From Kiritimatiellia bacterium (GTDB lineage Bacteria > Verrucomicrobiota > Kiritimatiellia > CAIQIC01 > JAGNIJ01): a DNA stretch of 64,000 nucleotides. Below, one piece after another: positions 45,277 to 53,556 of this stretch (position 1 is its first letter; every line of letters begins with the position of its first letter). The stretch is taken from contig JAGNIJ010000021.1 in the NCBI GenBank assembly GCA_018001225.1, positions 1 to 64,000 on the forward strand. Direction: 5' to 3'. A program made the position numbers and the translations under genes. The notes under the pieces are model-generated. The model was not told the origin of the DNA. It was given only the letters and a program-made list of their open reading frames with translations, and did not search any database.

Positions 45277-47964
45277 TCAGGCTGTCTTGAGCATGTCACG
45301 GAGCTTGCGCAGCTTCTCCAGCTTCTCGACCAGCTCCGCCTTGCGGGCCTTGTGCTGCTCGATCACCGCCGCGGGCGCGCGGGTGACGAAGTCCAGGTTA
45401 TCCAGTTTCCGGGCCAGTTTCTGGATGCCGTCCTCGGCCTCCTCAATCTGGCCGTTGAGCTTCTCGACTTCTTTCGCGGCATCCACGAGGCCCTCGAGCG
45501 ACAGGAAGATCGTGCCCAGCGGGCTCAAGCCGCTCGGCATCGCGCCGACCGGCGCGAAGGCCGGGTCGATCGCCAGGGTCTCCGCCTTGAGCAGGGAAAC
45601 GATCGCCTCGCGGTCGGATTCCAACTGCCCCGCCACGGGGGGGCTGACCGGCCGGACGGTGAACTTCACCCGGGTGCCCGGCGGAATACCGTAGTCCGCG
45701 CGCAGCGTGCGCCCGATGCGCACGAGGTCGTGCCGGGCGTCCACGTAGGCGACCAGCTCCGGCGTGATCCCCCACGCGTGCAGGTCCTCCTCGGGGCGCG
45801 GCTCGGGCCACTTCTCGGTCATGAGGTACGAATCGCCGTGCAACGCCGCGTAGCCCATCCCGTGCCACAGTTCCTCGGTCAGGAACGGCATCAGCGGGTG
45901 CAGCAGGCGCAGCGCGCGGGAGAAGACGTAGTGCATCACGCCCAGCACGTCGCTTTTCCGCTTCTCATCCGTGCCGTACAGAACCTGCTTGGCGTACTCC
46001 ACGTACCAATCGCAGAACTGGTGCCAGAGGAATTCGTACAAGGTCTTGGCGTAGTCGTTGAGCCGGTAGCGCGCCAGGTTGTCATCGCAGGCGGCGATGG
46101 CGGCGTGGAGCTTGGCCAGGATGTGGCGGTCATCCGCGGATAGTGTCGCGGCGTCGAAGGCCGGCTCGTCGGAGGCCGCCGGGCCCTTGGTCTGCATCTG
46201 GATGAACCGCGCGGCGTTCCAGATCTTCGTGCCGAAGTTCCGGCCGATCTCGAACTTGTTGTTGGAGAGGAACACGTCCTGCCCCGTCGCCGTGAGCATG
46301 ATCAGGCTGAAGCGCAGGGCGTCGGCGCTGAACTGCTCGGTGATCGCCAGCGGGTCGATGGAGTTGCCGAGGCTCTTGCTCATCTTGAGCCCCGACTCGT
46401 CGCGCACCGTTCCGTGGATATAGACCTCGCGGAACGGGAGGTCGCCCATGAACTCGAAGCCCGCCATGATCATGCGCGCGACCCAGAAGAAGATGATCTC
46501 CGAGGCCGTCGAGAGCGTCACGGTCGGGTAGTAAAACGAGAGGTCGGCGCCCTTCTCGGGCCAGCCGAACACGCTGAACGGCCAGAGCCACGAGGAGAAC
46601 CACGTGTCCAGCACGTCCTCGTCCTGCCGGAAGTCCGCCGAGCCGCATTTCGGGCAGGACCCGGGTTTCTCGCGGGCCGCCCATTCGTGGCCGCAGGCGT
46701 CGCAGTAGAACACCGGGATGCGGTGCCCCCACCAGATCTGCCGCGAGATGCACCAGTCGCGGAGGTTCTCCATCCAGTCGAGGTACACCTTGGTCCAGCG
46801 CTCCGGGATGAAACGGATGCGGCCGTCGCGCACGGCCTCGATAGCGGGCCGGGCCAGCGGCTTCATCTTTACGAACCACTGCGGCGACAGCCGCGGCTCG
46901 ACCATCGTGTGGCAGCGGTAGCAGTGCCCGACGGCATGGTCGTGGTCTTCGATCTTCTCCACCAGCCCGGCGTCGCGCAGGTCCTCGACGATGTCCTCGC
47001 GGCAGGCGAAGCGGTCCATGCCCGCGTACGGCCCCGCGGCCTCGTTCATCGTGCCGTCGTCGTTCATCACGTTGATCGGCGTCAGGCCGTGCCGCTGGGC
47101 GATGGCGAAGTCGTTCGGGTCGTGCGCGGGCGTGACCTTGACCACGCCCGTGCCGAACTTCGGGTCCACGAAGTCGTCCTCCACCACGCGCAACTCGCGC
47201 TGGAGGATCGGGAGGACAAGAGTTTTGCCGACCAGGTGCCGGTATCGCTCGTCCCGCGGGTTGATGGCGACGGCGACGTCGCCGAGCAGGGTCTCCGGCC
47301 GAGTCGTGGCGACCAGGACATGCTCCTTTTTCTTCGCGTCCTTGACCGGGTAGCGGATGTAGTAAAGCTTGCCGCCGAGGTCCTCGTGCTCGCTCTCCTC
47401 GTCGGACAGCGCGGTCCGGCAGCGCGGGCACCAGTTGATGATGTACTCGCCCCGGTAGATCAGCTTCTTCTCGTAGAGCCGGATGAACACCTCGGCGACG
47501 GCGCGGCTCAAGCCCTCGTCCATTGTGAACCGCTCGCGGTCCCAGTCGCAGGAGGCCCCGATCTTCTTGAGCTGCCGGATGATCGTGGCCCCGTACTGCT
47601 CGCGCCACTTCCAGACGCGCCGGATGAACTCCTCGCGACCGAGGTCGTCGCGGGTCTTCTTCTCCTCTTTCTTCAGCGCGCGCTCGACGACGTTCTGCGT
47701 CGCGATGCCGGCGTGGTCCGTGCCGGGCACCCAGACCGTGTTGAAGCCCTGCATCCGCTTCCAGCGGATCAGGATGTCCTGGATGGAGTTATTGAGGGCG
47801 TGGCCCATGTGCAGGATGCCCGTCACGTTCGGCGGCGGGATGACGATGCAGAACGGCTTGCCGCCGCGCGAGGCGTCGGAATGGAACAGCCCGCGCTCGG
47901 TCCACTCGCGGTACCAGCGCTCTTCGATCGACTTGGGATCGTAGTGCTTGGCCAGGTCAGCCAT
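45277..47964 (-). CDS. valS: Valine--tRNA ligase
   Basis: 895 aa. The class I HIGH motif is in PPPNVTGILHMGHALNNSIQ, followed by GTDHAGIATQ. The KMSKS motif is KMSKSLGNS. Two zinc-ribbon-like sites are present, CPRC in the editing insertion and CDACGHEW...CPKCGS. The long C-terminal coiled coil that grips tRNA-Val ends the protein (about 830-895). It overlaps the cimA stop by 8 bp, so it is the last gene of hom-lysC-cimA-valS. The attenuator ahead of hom may therefore also control valS. Confidence 0.97.
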   Translation of the reverse strand: MADLAKHYDPKSIEERWYREWTERGLFHSDASRGGKPFCIVIPPPNVTGILHMGHALNNSIQDILIRWKRMQGFNTVWVPGTDHAGIATQNVVERALKKEEKKTRDDLGREEFIRRVWKWREQYGATIIRQLKKIGASCDWDRERFTMDEGLSRAVAEVFIRLYEKKLIYRGEYIINWCPRCRTALSDEESEHEDLGGKLYYIRYPVKDAKKKEHVLVATTRPETLLGDVAVAINPRDERYRHLVGKTLVLPILQRELRVVEDDFVDPKFGTGVVKVTPAHDPNDFAIAQRHGLTPINVMNDDGTMNEAAGPYAGMDRFACREDIVEDLRDAGLVEKIEDHDHAVGHCYRCHTMVEPRLSPQWFVKMKPLARPAIEAVRDGRIRFIPERWTKVYLDWMENLRDWCISRQIWWGHRIPVFYCDACGHEWAAREKPGSCPKCGSADFRQDEDVLDTWFSSWLWPFSVFGWPEKGADLSFYYPTVTLSTASEIIFFWVARMIMAGFEFMGDLPFREVYIHGTVRDESGLKMSKSLGNSIDPLAITEQFSADALRFSLIMLTATGQDVFLSNNKFEIGRNFGTKIWNAARFIQMQTKGPAASDEPAFDAATLSADDRHILAKLHAAIAACDDNLARYRLNDYAKTLYEFLWHQFCDWYVEYAKQVLYGTDEKRKSDVLGVMHYVFSRALRLLHPLMPFLTEELWHGMGYAALHGDSYLMTEKWPEPRPEEDLHAWGITPELVAYVDARHDLVRIGRTLRADYGIPPGTRVKFTVRPVSPPVAGQLESDREAIVSLLKAETLAIDPAFAPVGAMPSGLSPLGTIFLSLEGLVDAAKEVEKLNGQIEEAEDGIQKLARKLDNLDFVTRAPAAVIEQHKARKAELVEKLEKLRKLRDMLKTA

Positions 47965-49555
47965 CTTTCTTCCCCGCTTTCTTCTCCTCGAGGAACAGCT
48001 TGTACTCCACGCTGTCCACGAGCGCCTCCCAGGAGGCCTCGATGATGTTGCCGGACACGCCCACGGTGCCCCAGGTCTGGCGGCCGTCGCTCGACTCGAT
48101 CAGCACGCGGGTCTTGGCCGCGGTCGCCGTCTCGGGGTCGAGGATGCGGACCCGGTAATCGGTGAGCACCACGTCGGCGATCTGCGGGTAGAAGCGCGTC
48201 AGCGCGTTGCGCAGCGCCGAGTTCAGGGCGTCCACCGGGCCGTCGCCCTCGGCGACGGTGTGCTCCGTCTCGCCGTTGACCGTCAGCTTCACCGTCGCCT
48301 CGGACAGGCACGGCTCGCTGCGGTGCCGCTTCTCGACGATCACGCGGAAGCCCTCGAGCGTGAAGAACGGGCGGTGGGCCTTGAGCACCTTCTGCACCAG
48401 CAGCTTGAAGGAACCCTCCGCCGCCTCGAACTCGTAGCCTTCCTTCTCCTGCCGCTCCAGCTCGTGAAGAATCTCCTTCACCTCCGGCGAGGTCTTGTCG
48501 AGGTTCATCCCCATCTCGACCGCCTTGAGGAAGATGTTCGACGCGCCGGACAGCTCCGACACCAGCACGCGCCGCTCGTTGCCCACGACGGCCGGGTCGA
48601 TGTGTTCGAAACTGCGGGCGACCTTGCGGACGGCGTCCACGTGCATGCCGGCCTTGTGGGCGAAAGAGCTGTCGCCGACGAAGGCCGCCTTGCGGTTCGG
48701 CCGGACGTTGGCGATCTCGTCCACGAACAGCGAGACCTCGCGAAGCTGTTTCAGGCTCCCTTCCCGCAGGCAGTCGCAGCCCATCTTGAGGACCAGGTTC
48801 GGAATGATGGACGTCAGGTTCGCATTGCCCGTCCGCTCGCCGTAGCCGTTCGTCGTGCCCTGGACCTGCACCGCGCCCGCGCGGACGGCCTCGAGGCTGT
48901 TCGCCACGCCGGTCTCCCCGTCGTTGTGCGCATGGATGCCGACCTTGGGCCCGACCTGGCGGATCACCTCCTGGATGATCGCGAATACCTCGTGCGGCAG
49001 CGTGCCGCCGTTGGTGTCGCAGGGCACGACCAGGTCCGCCCCGGCGTCCAGCGCGGCCCGCAGGGTCTTGAGCGCATACTCGGGATCATCCTTGTACCCG
49101 TCGAAAAAGTGCTCGGCGTCGTAGATGACTTCCTTGCCGTGCTGTTTCAGGTACCGCACGGTGTCGGCGATCATAGCGAGGTTTTCCTCGTCCGTGGTCC
49201 GGAGGACCTCCTTGACATGGAGCCGCCAGCTCTTGCCGAAGATCGTGCAGGCCGGCGTGTCCGCTTCGATCAGCGCCTGGGTGCCGAGATCCTCGGCCAC
49301 GGGGGTATTCGCCCGCCGCGTGCTGCCGAACGCCGCGATCTTCGCGTGAACGAGCTTCTCCTTCCTGATCTCCTTGAAGAAGGCCATGTCCTTCACGTTG
49401 GAGGCCGCGAATCCGCCCTCGATGTAGTCCACGCCGAAGGCGTCCAGCCGCTTCGCGACGCGGACCTTGCCCGCCACCGAGAACGAAATCCCCTCGCCCT
49501 GCGCGCCGTCGCGCAGCGTGGTGTCATAGATCGCGATGCGTTTGTTTGTCTTCAT
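47957..49555 (-). CDS. cimA: (R)-citramalate synthase
   Basis: 532 aa. It condenses pyruvate with acetyl-CoA to citramalate, the threonine-independent route to isoleucine. The DRE-TIM barrel motif is YDTTLRDGAQGEGISFS, the metal-site residues lie in HAHNDGETGVANSLEAV and GTTNGYGERTGNANL, and the C-terminal LeuA-type regulatory domain (about 410-525) suggests isoleucine feedback. The length and the FGSTRR motif separate it from isopropylmalate and homocitrate synthases. It is followed at once by valS. Confidence 0.92.
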   Translation of the reverse strand: MKTNKRIAIYDTTLRDGAQGEGISFSVAGKVRVAKRLDAFGVDYIEGGFAASNVKDMAFFKEIRKEKLVHAKIAAFGSTRRANTPVAEDLGTQALIEADTPACTIFGKSWRLHVKEVLRTTDEENLAMIADTVRYLKQHGKEVIYDAEHFFDGYKDDPEYALKTLRAALDAGADLVVPCDTNGGTLPHEVFAIIQEVIRQVGPKVGIHAHNDGETGVANSLEAVRAGAVQVQGTTNGYGERTGNANLTSIIPNLVLKMGCDCLREGSLKQLREVSLFVDEIANVRPNRKAAFVGDSSFAHKAGMHVDAVRKVARSFEHIDPAVVGNERRVLVSELSGASNIFLKAVEMGMNLDKTSPEVKEILHELERQEKEGYEFEAAEGSFKLLVQKVLKAHRPFFTLEGFRVIVEKRHRSEPCLSEATVKLTVNGETEHTVAEGDGPVDALNSALRNALTRFYPQIADVVLTDYRVRILDPETATAAKTRVLIESSDGRQTWGTVGVSGNIIEASWEALVDSVEYKLFLEEKKAGKKDG

Positions 49556-49578
49556 GGCCTTACCATCCTGTCCTTTTC

Positions 49579-49643
49579 ACCGCGGATGGCGCGGATAACG
49601 CGGTTTGAACCATCCGCGCAATCCGCGTAATCCGCGGTTTCTC
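49579..49643. repeat. ATCCGCG inverted-repeat element between lysC and cimA
   Basis: The left half has ACCGCGGAT and GCGCGGAT. The right half has ATCCGCGCA, ATCCGCGTA and ATCCGCGGTTTCTC, so the element is built of roughly 9-bp units arranged as an inverted repeat. It is related to 45174-45206. Confidence 0.75.
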
Positions 49644-49653
49644 CGTCCTGTCT

Positions 49654-51003
49654 TCAATTGAAAAACGCGTGATATAAAGCCTTCACGGCCTTTTTACGGT
49701 CGTCCGCTTTCACGCCGAACATCATGCTGATTTCCGAAGAGCCCTGGTTCATCATCTCGATGTTCACGCCGGCGTCGGCCAGGGCCCGCGTGGCGCGGGC
49801 CGCCAGGCCGACGGTATGGCTCATCCCCTCGCCCACGACCATCAACAGCGCCAGCCCGCGTTCGACCTCGACGTCGTCCGCGCCCAATTCCTTTTGAATC
49901 CGGCCGACCACGTGGCGTTCCTTCTCCGGCGTGAACTGGTGGTCGCGCAGGATGACGCTCGTGTTGTCGATGCCGGACGGCGCGTGCTCGTAGGAGAGGC
50001 CCTCCTCCTCGAGGATCTGGAGCAGTTTCCGGCCGAACCCAATCTCGCGGTTCATCAGGTACTTGCTCAAGAACAGCGTGCAGAACCCGTCGCTGCTGGA
50101 GATGCCCACCACGCCGCCGGTGTGCGCGGGCCGCTCCGGCACGACCATCGTGCCCGGCGCGGACGGGCGGTTGGTGTTGCGGATGTTGATCGGGATATTC
50201 GCGTGGACCGCGGGCAGGATGGCCTCGTCGTGGAACACGCCGAACCCCGAGTAGGCCAGCTCGCGCATCTCGCGGTAGGTCAGCAGCTCGATCGGCCGGG
50301 CGTCGGGCACGATCCGCGGGTCCGCGGAATAGACCGAATCCACGTCGGTGAAATTCTCGTAGGCGTCCGCCTTCACGGCGGCGGCGAGGATGGCGCCGGT
50401 GATGTCCGAGCCGCCGCGCGGGAAGGTGACGATCCGGCCGGCCCGCGTATAGCCGAAGAACCCGGGGAAGATCGTCACGCCGGGCCGGCCGCGCAGCGCG
50501 GCCAGCCTGGCGTAGGATTCCGGCAGCACCTGGGCGTTGCCGGGCTCGTCGCTCAAGACCATGCCGGCCTCGCGGGGGCAGGCATAGGCCGCCGGCACGC
50601 CCTTCCGCGCGAAGGCGGCCGCGACGCAGCGGGCGCTGTAATCCTCGCCCGCGGCCTTGACGGCATCCGTGAACAGGCCCTTGTGGCTGCGGTCGGCGGA
50701 CAGCCGACCGCGCAAATCCTGTTCGATCTCCGTCAGCAGGGCGGACGGCAGGTCCAGCTCGCGGCCGATCTCGGCGAAGCGATGCACCACGAGCGCCAGT
50801 TCCGCCTCGGCCTCGCCGCGCGCCAGCATCGCCTTCGCGCAGGCGATCAGCAGGTCGGTGACCTTGGTGTCGTCCTTCGACCGCTTGCCGGGCGCGGAGA
50901 CCACGACGATCCGCCGGTCCGGGTCGGCCCGGACGATCTCCAGCACCTTGAGAATCTGGCCGGCGTCCGCCAGCGAGGTCCCGCCGAATTTAGCCACTTT
51001 CAT
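49654..51003 (-). CDS. lysC: Aspartate kinase (lysC-type, two ACT domains)
   Basis: 449 aa, monofunctional. The N-terminal kinase begins KVAKFGGTSLADAGQI, with the catalytic FPRGGSDITGAILAAAV and FTDVDSVYSADPRIV. Two ACT domains form the C-terminal third (about 300-449, ending MMFGVKADDRKKAVKALYHA), where lysine or threonine would feed back. It phosphorylates aspartate, the first step to Lys, Thr, Met and Ile. It lies 82 bp after hom across a REP-like element. Confidence 0.95.
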   Translation of the reverse strand: MKVAKFGGTSLADAGQILKVLEIVRADPDRRIVVVSAPGKRSKDDTKVTDLLIACAKAMLARGEAEAELALVVHRFAEIGRELDLPSALLTEIEQDLRGRLSADRSHKGLFTDAVKAAGEDYSARCVAAAFARKGVPAAYACPREAGMVLSDEPGNAQVLPESYARLAALRGRPGVTIFPGFFGYTRAGRIVTFPRGGSDITGAILAAAVKADAYENFTDVDSVYSADPRIVPDARPIELLTYREMRELAYSGFGVFHDEAILPAVHANIPINIRNTNRPSAPGTMVVPERPAHTGGVVGISSSDGFCTLFLSKYLMNREIGFGRKLLQILEEEGLSYEHAPSGIDNTSVILRDHQFTPEKERHVVGRIQKELGADDVEVERGLALLMVVGEGMSHTVGLAARATRALADAGVNIEMMNQGSSEISMMFGVKADDRKKAVKALYHAFFN

Positions 51004-51027
51004 GAGCTCGTCATCCTTCTTCCGTCT

Positions 51028-51081
51028 GTAGCTCCGGCGCTCCGCCGCCGGAGATTTCCGCCGACGGCGCGGCGGAACTAC
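51028..51081. repeat. Double-hairpin BIME-like element between hom and lysC
   Basis: GTAG followed by the stem CTCCGGCG/CGCCGGAG, then a second stem CCGCCG/CGGCGG, then CTAC at the far end. This is a REP plus inverse-REP layout of 54 bp in an 82-bp intergenic gap. Confidence 0.78.
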
Positions 51082-51085
51082 AGGA

Positions 51086-52378
51086 TTAAAAGTCCTCGAT
51101 CCGTATCCTCACGGTCGGCGCGCCGACCACGTCCAGTGTGTCGATCTCGGCCAGCGCGGCCCGGAACGCGCTCTCCGGCGCGGCATGGGTCACGACCAGC
51201 ACGGGCACATGCTCGCCCTGCCGGGTCTCCTTTTGCATCACCGACGCGATGCTGATCCCGTTGCGGCCGAGGGCCTGCGCCACCAGGGCCAGCACGCCGG
51301 GCTTGTCCAGCAGCGAGAGGCGCAGGTAACAGCGGGTGACAATCTCGCCGATCGGCCGCAACGCGCCGGACGCCTGCCGGAGCACGGGCGGGCGGCGCGC
51401 GCCGGACGCCAGGTCGCGGGCCGCGTCGGCGAGGTCGGCCAGGACCGCGCTCGCGGTCGCCCGGCGCCCCGCGCCGCGGCCGTAGTACAGTGTGTCGCCC
51501 ACGATGTCCCCGGACACCAGCACCGCGTTGAACACACCGCTGACCGCGGCCAGCGGGTGGGCGTGCGGGACAAGGGTCGGGTGCACGCGTACCTCGACGC
51601 CGTTGCCGCCCTGCTTGATCACCGCCAGCAGCTTGATGCGGTAGCCCATCTCGGCCGCGTAGGCGATGTCCCCGGAGGAAATGCTGCGGATGCCCTCGAC
51701 GTGCACGGCGCTCATGGGCACGGGGAAGCCGTGCGCGAGCGAGGCCAGGACGACGGCCTTGTGGGCCGTGTCGCGGCCGTCCACGTCCAAGCTCGGTTCG
51801 GCCTCGGCGTACCCGGCCTGCTGGGCGGCCTTGAGCACCTGGTCGAAGGGCATCTGCTCCTCCTCCATGCGCGTGAGGATGTAATTGCAGGTGCCGTTAA
51901 GGATACCGTACACGCTCGCGATCCGGTTGGCCACCAGGCCTTCACGAACGGCCTTGATGATCGGGATGCCGCCGCCCACGCTGGCCTCGAAATAGAGCGC
52001 CGTCTTCTTTTCCGCGGCCAGCCGGTGCAACTCCGCGCCGGCCTCCGCCAGCAGGGCCTTGTTGGCCGTGACCACGGGCTTGCCGAGTTCGAGCGCCTGC
52101 CGGATGAATTCCTTCGCCTTGGTCACGCCGCCGATGAGTTCCACGACGACGTCCACCTTCGGGTCGCGGATGACCTCGCCGGCGTCGCGGGTCATCAGGG
52201 CCCGGTCGACCTTCACGCCGCGGTCCGAGTCCAGATCCAGGTCGGCCAGGCGGCGCAGGACGAGCCGCAGGCCCAGGCGCTCCTCGAGTAACCGGTCGTT
52301 CTGCTGCAAGCCTTCCACCACCCCGGCCCCGACGGTACCGAAGCCGAGCAAGCCTATGCCGATTTCTTTCATGTCCAT
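51086..52378 (-). CDS. hom: Homoserine dehydrogenase with C-terminal ACT domain
   Basis: 430 aa. The NAD(P)-binding loop is GLLGFGTVGAGVVEGL, followed by VELIGG and TANKALLAEAG. The catalytic signature is ASVGGGIPIIKAVREGL and YGILNGTCNYILTRM, with the Lys and Asp of the active site in EPSLDVDGRDTAHK. An ACT domain (about 350-425) allows threonine inhibition. It reduces aspartate semialdehyde to homoserine. It is the first gene of hom-lysC-cimA-valS and has the attenuator leader immediately upstream. Confidence 0.96.
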   Translation of the reverse strand: MDMKEIGIGLLGFGTVGAGVVEGLQQNDRLLEERLGLRLVLRRLADLDLDSDRGVKVDRALMTRDAGEVIRDPKVDVVVELIGGVTKAKEFIRQALELGKPVVTANKALLAEAGAELHRLAAEKKTALYFEASVGGGIPIIKAVREGLVANRIASVYGILNGTCNYILTRMEEEQMPFDQVLKAAQQAGYAEAEPSLDVDGRDTAHKAVVLASLAHGFPVPMSAVHVEGIRSISSGDIAYAAEMGYRIKLLAVIKQGGNGVEVRVHPTLVPHAHPLAAVSGVFNAVLVSGDIVGDTLYYGRGAGRRATASAVLADLADAARDLASGARRPPVLRQASGALRPIGEIVTRCYLRLSLLDKPGVLALVAQALGRNGISIASVMQKETRQGEHVPVLVVTHAAPESAFRAALAEIDTLDVVGAPTVRIRIEDF

Positions 52379-52398
52379 CCATCCTGTTGGCCGATACG

Positions 52399-52421
52399 AA
52401 AAACCCCCTCACGCGAGGGGG
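52399..52421 (-). terminator. Attenuator terminator ahead of hom
   Basis: On the minus strand a stem CCCCCTC-GCGT-GAGGGGG is followed by TTTTT. It ends 20 bp before the hom start codon, so it would stop transcription before the operon rather than after a gene. Confidence 0.85.
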
Positions 52422-52463
52422 CCACAGCGAAAAAGGTATCCGCCGGCGGCCCTCTCAAGAGCC
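52415..52463 (-). promoter_or_regulatory. Attenuator switch: mutually exclusive leader hairpins
   Basis: Segment 1 (GGCTCT, 52463-52458, inside the last leader codons) can pair with segment 2 (AGGGCC, 52453-52448). Segment 2, extended as GAGAGGGCC (52456-52448), can instead pair with segment 3 (GGCCCCCTC, 52423-52415) at 8 of 9 positions. Segment 3 is the 5' arm of the terminator. This is the 1:2/2:3/3:4 logic of amino-acid operon attenuators. A ribosome stalled in the leader would mask segment 1 and favour 2:3, allowing read-through into hom. Confidence 0.75.
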
Positions 52464-52502
52464 TCCCGTGATCGTTACACTAACGATGACCGATTGGTTC
52501 AT
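52455..52502 (-). CDS. Attenuator leader peptide rich in Val, Ile and Thr
   Basis: A 15-residue frame, MNQSVIVSVTITGGS, ends with TGA just before the segment-2 hairpin. It has three Val, two Ile and two Thr codons in nine positions (residues 5-12 are VIVSVTIT). The start ATG has no strong ribosome site, and a GGGTCAAA/TTTGACCC stem lies just upstream (about 52503-52529). Its position, composition and the downstream hairpins fit leader peptides of thr, ilv or leu operons. The genes controlled, hom-lysC-cimA-valS, match these amino acids. Confidence 0.75.
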   Translation of the reverse strand: MNQSVIVSVTITGGS

Positions 52503-52575
52503 AGGGTCAAAATCTACAGCGTTTGACCCCGGTTACAAGCAGAAAGATGGAGCCGCCGCCACGCCCTCGACATCG

Positions 52576-53556
52576 TCATTCGGCCGGCGCGGCCGCTTCC
52601 TCCAGGCACTGCCGTACGGCTTTCCGCCATTTTTCCGAATCGGCGGCAAGGCAGGAAGAATGTCCGGCCGAGGAGAACCTGACCATGAAGCGCGGCCCGA
52701 CCAGGCGGCCGAACAGGCGCTGCGCCTGTTCGGTCGTCACCCGGGGATCCTTCTCCCCATGCAGGACCAGGGTCGGGACCTTCGTCCCGGCCGCGTACTC
52801 CGCCGGGTTGTGCCGAAAGCCGTTAAATCCGCACTGCACGCCGCCCCAGAGGACCAGCGACTCGGCGGCGGGAAAGGCCGGCCAGCCCAGGGCCCGGAAA
52901 CGATTCCGCACGGCGTTGAGCATGGTATCGAAGACCGCCTCCACGACTATGCCGTCGGCCTCGACCCCGAGGACGGCCACGGCGCGCAGCACGGCGGCGC
53001 CGCCCATGGACTGGCCGTAGAGGAAGAGGCCGTCCCGATCCGGCAGGCGCCCGCGGATCCACTCCGCGGCGGCCTGCACGTCGAAGGCCTCGCGCACGCC
53101 CAGCGTGGTCCGGTTCCCGGTCGAACCGCCGCTGCCGCGCAGGTCCACCAGGAGCACGGGGTGGCCCATGGCCCGGACGGCCGCGGCTTCCTCCAGCAGG
53201 CTGGATCGCGAGGTGCCGTACCCGTGGAAAAAAAGCACGGGCCAACGGTCGCCCGGCGCGGGGATGAACCAGGCCTCCAGATCCGCGCCGTCGGCAGCGC
53301 TGAATGTGACCGTTTCGAACTCCAGGCCGAACTGCGCCGGCGATCGGTCGTTCACGGGGCGCGCCCGCGCCGCGCCGCGGAACAGGATGAGGATTTTGTC
53401 CCCTGCGGAGAGAGCCTCGATTGCCGCCGCGGGACCGCCGGCGCGGTAGTTCAGAAAGGAGCGCGCATGGTTCCACGCCGCCACCTGCAACAGGAGCAGG
53501 GCCGCGGCGCCCAGGCCGAGCACCGGCCGAAGCCGCCCGCGGGCGCACGCCTTCAC
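52576..53556 (-). CDS. Alpha/beta hydrolase, membrane-anchored or secreted
   Basis: 326 aa with an N-terminal hydrophobic anchor/signal (PVLGLGAAALLLLQVAAW). The hydrolase core shows the oxyanion FFHGYGTSRSSLLEE, the nucleophile elbow LYGQSMGG (Ser), an Asp in LHGEKDPRVT and a late His in SAGHSSCL, the full Ser-Asp-His set. The fold is of the ABHD/BAAT type; the substrate is unknown. It starts 4 bp inside the end of the upstream hybrid kinase gene, so the two are co-translated. Confidence 0.85.
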   Translation of the reverse strand: MKACARGRLRPVLGLGAAALLLLQVAAWNHARSFLNYRAGGPAAAIEALSAGDKILILFRGAARARPVNDRSPAQFGLEFETVTFSAADGADLEAWFIPAPGDRWPVLFFHGYGTSRSSLLEEAAAVRAMGHPVLLVDLRGSGGSTGNRTTLGVREAFDVQAAAEWIRGRLPDRDGLFLYGQSMGGAAVLRAVAVLGVEADGIVVEAVFDTMLNAVRNRFRALGWPAFPAAESLVLWGGVQCGFNGFRHNPAEYAAGTKVPTLVLHGEKDPRVTTEQAQRLFGRLVGPRFMVRFSSAGHSSCLAADSEKWRKAVRQCLEEAAAPAE

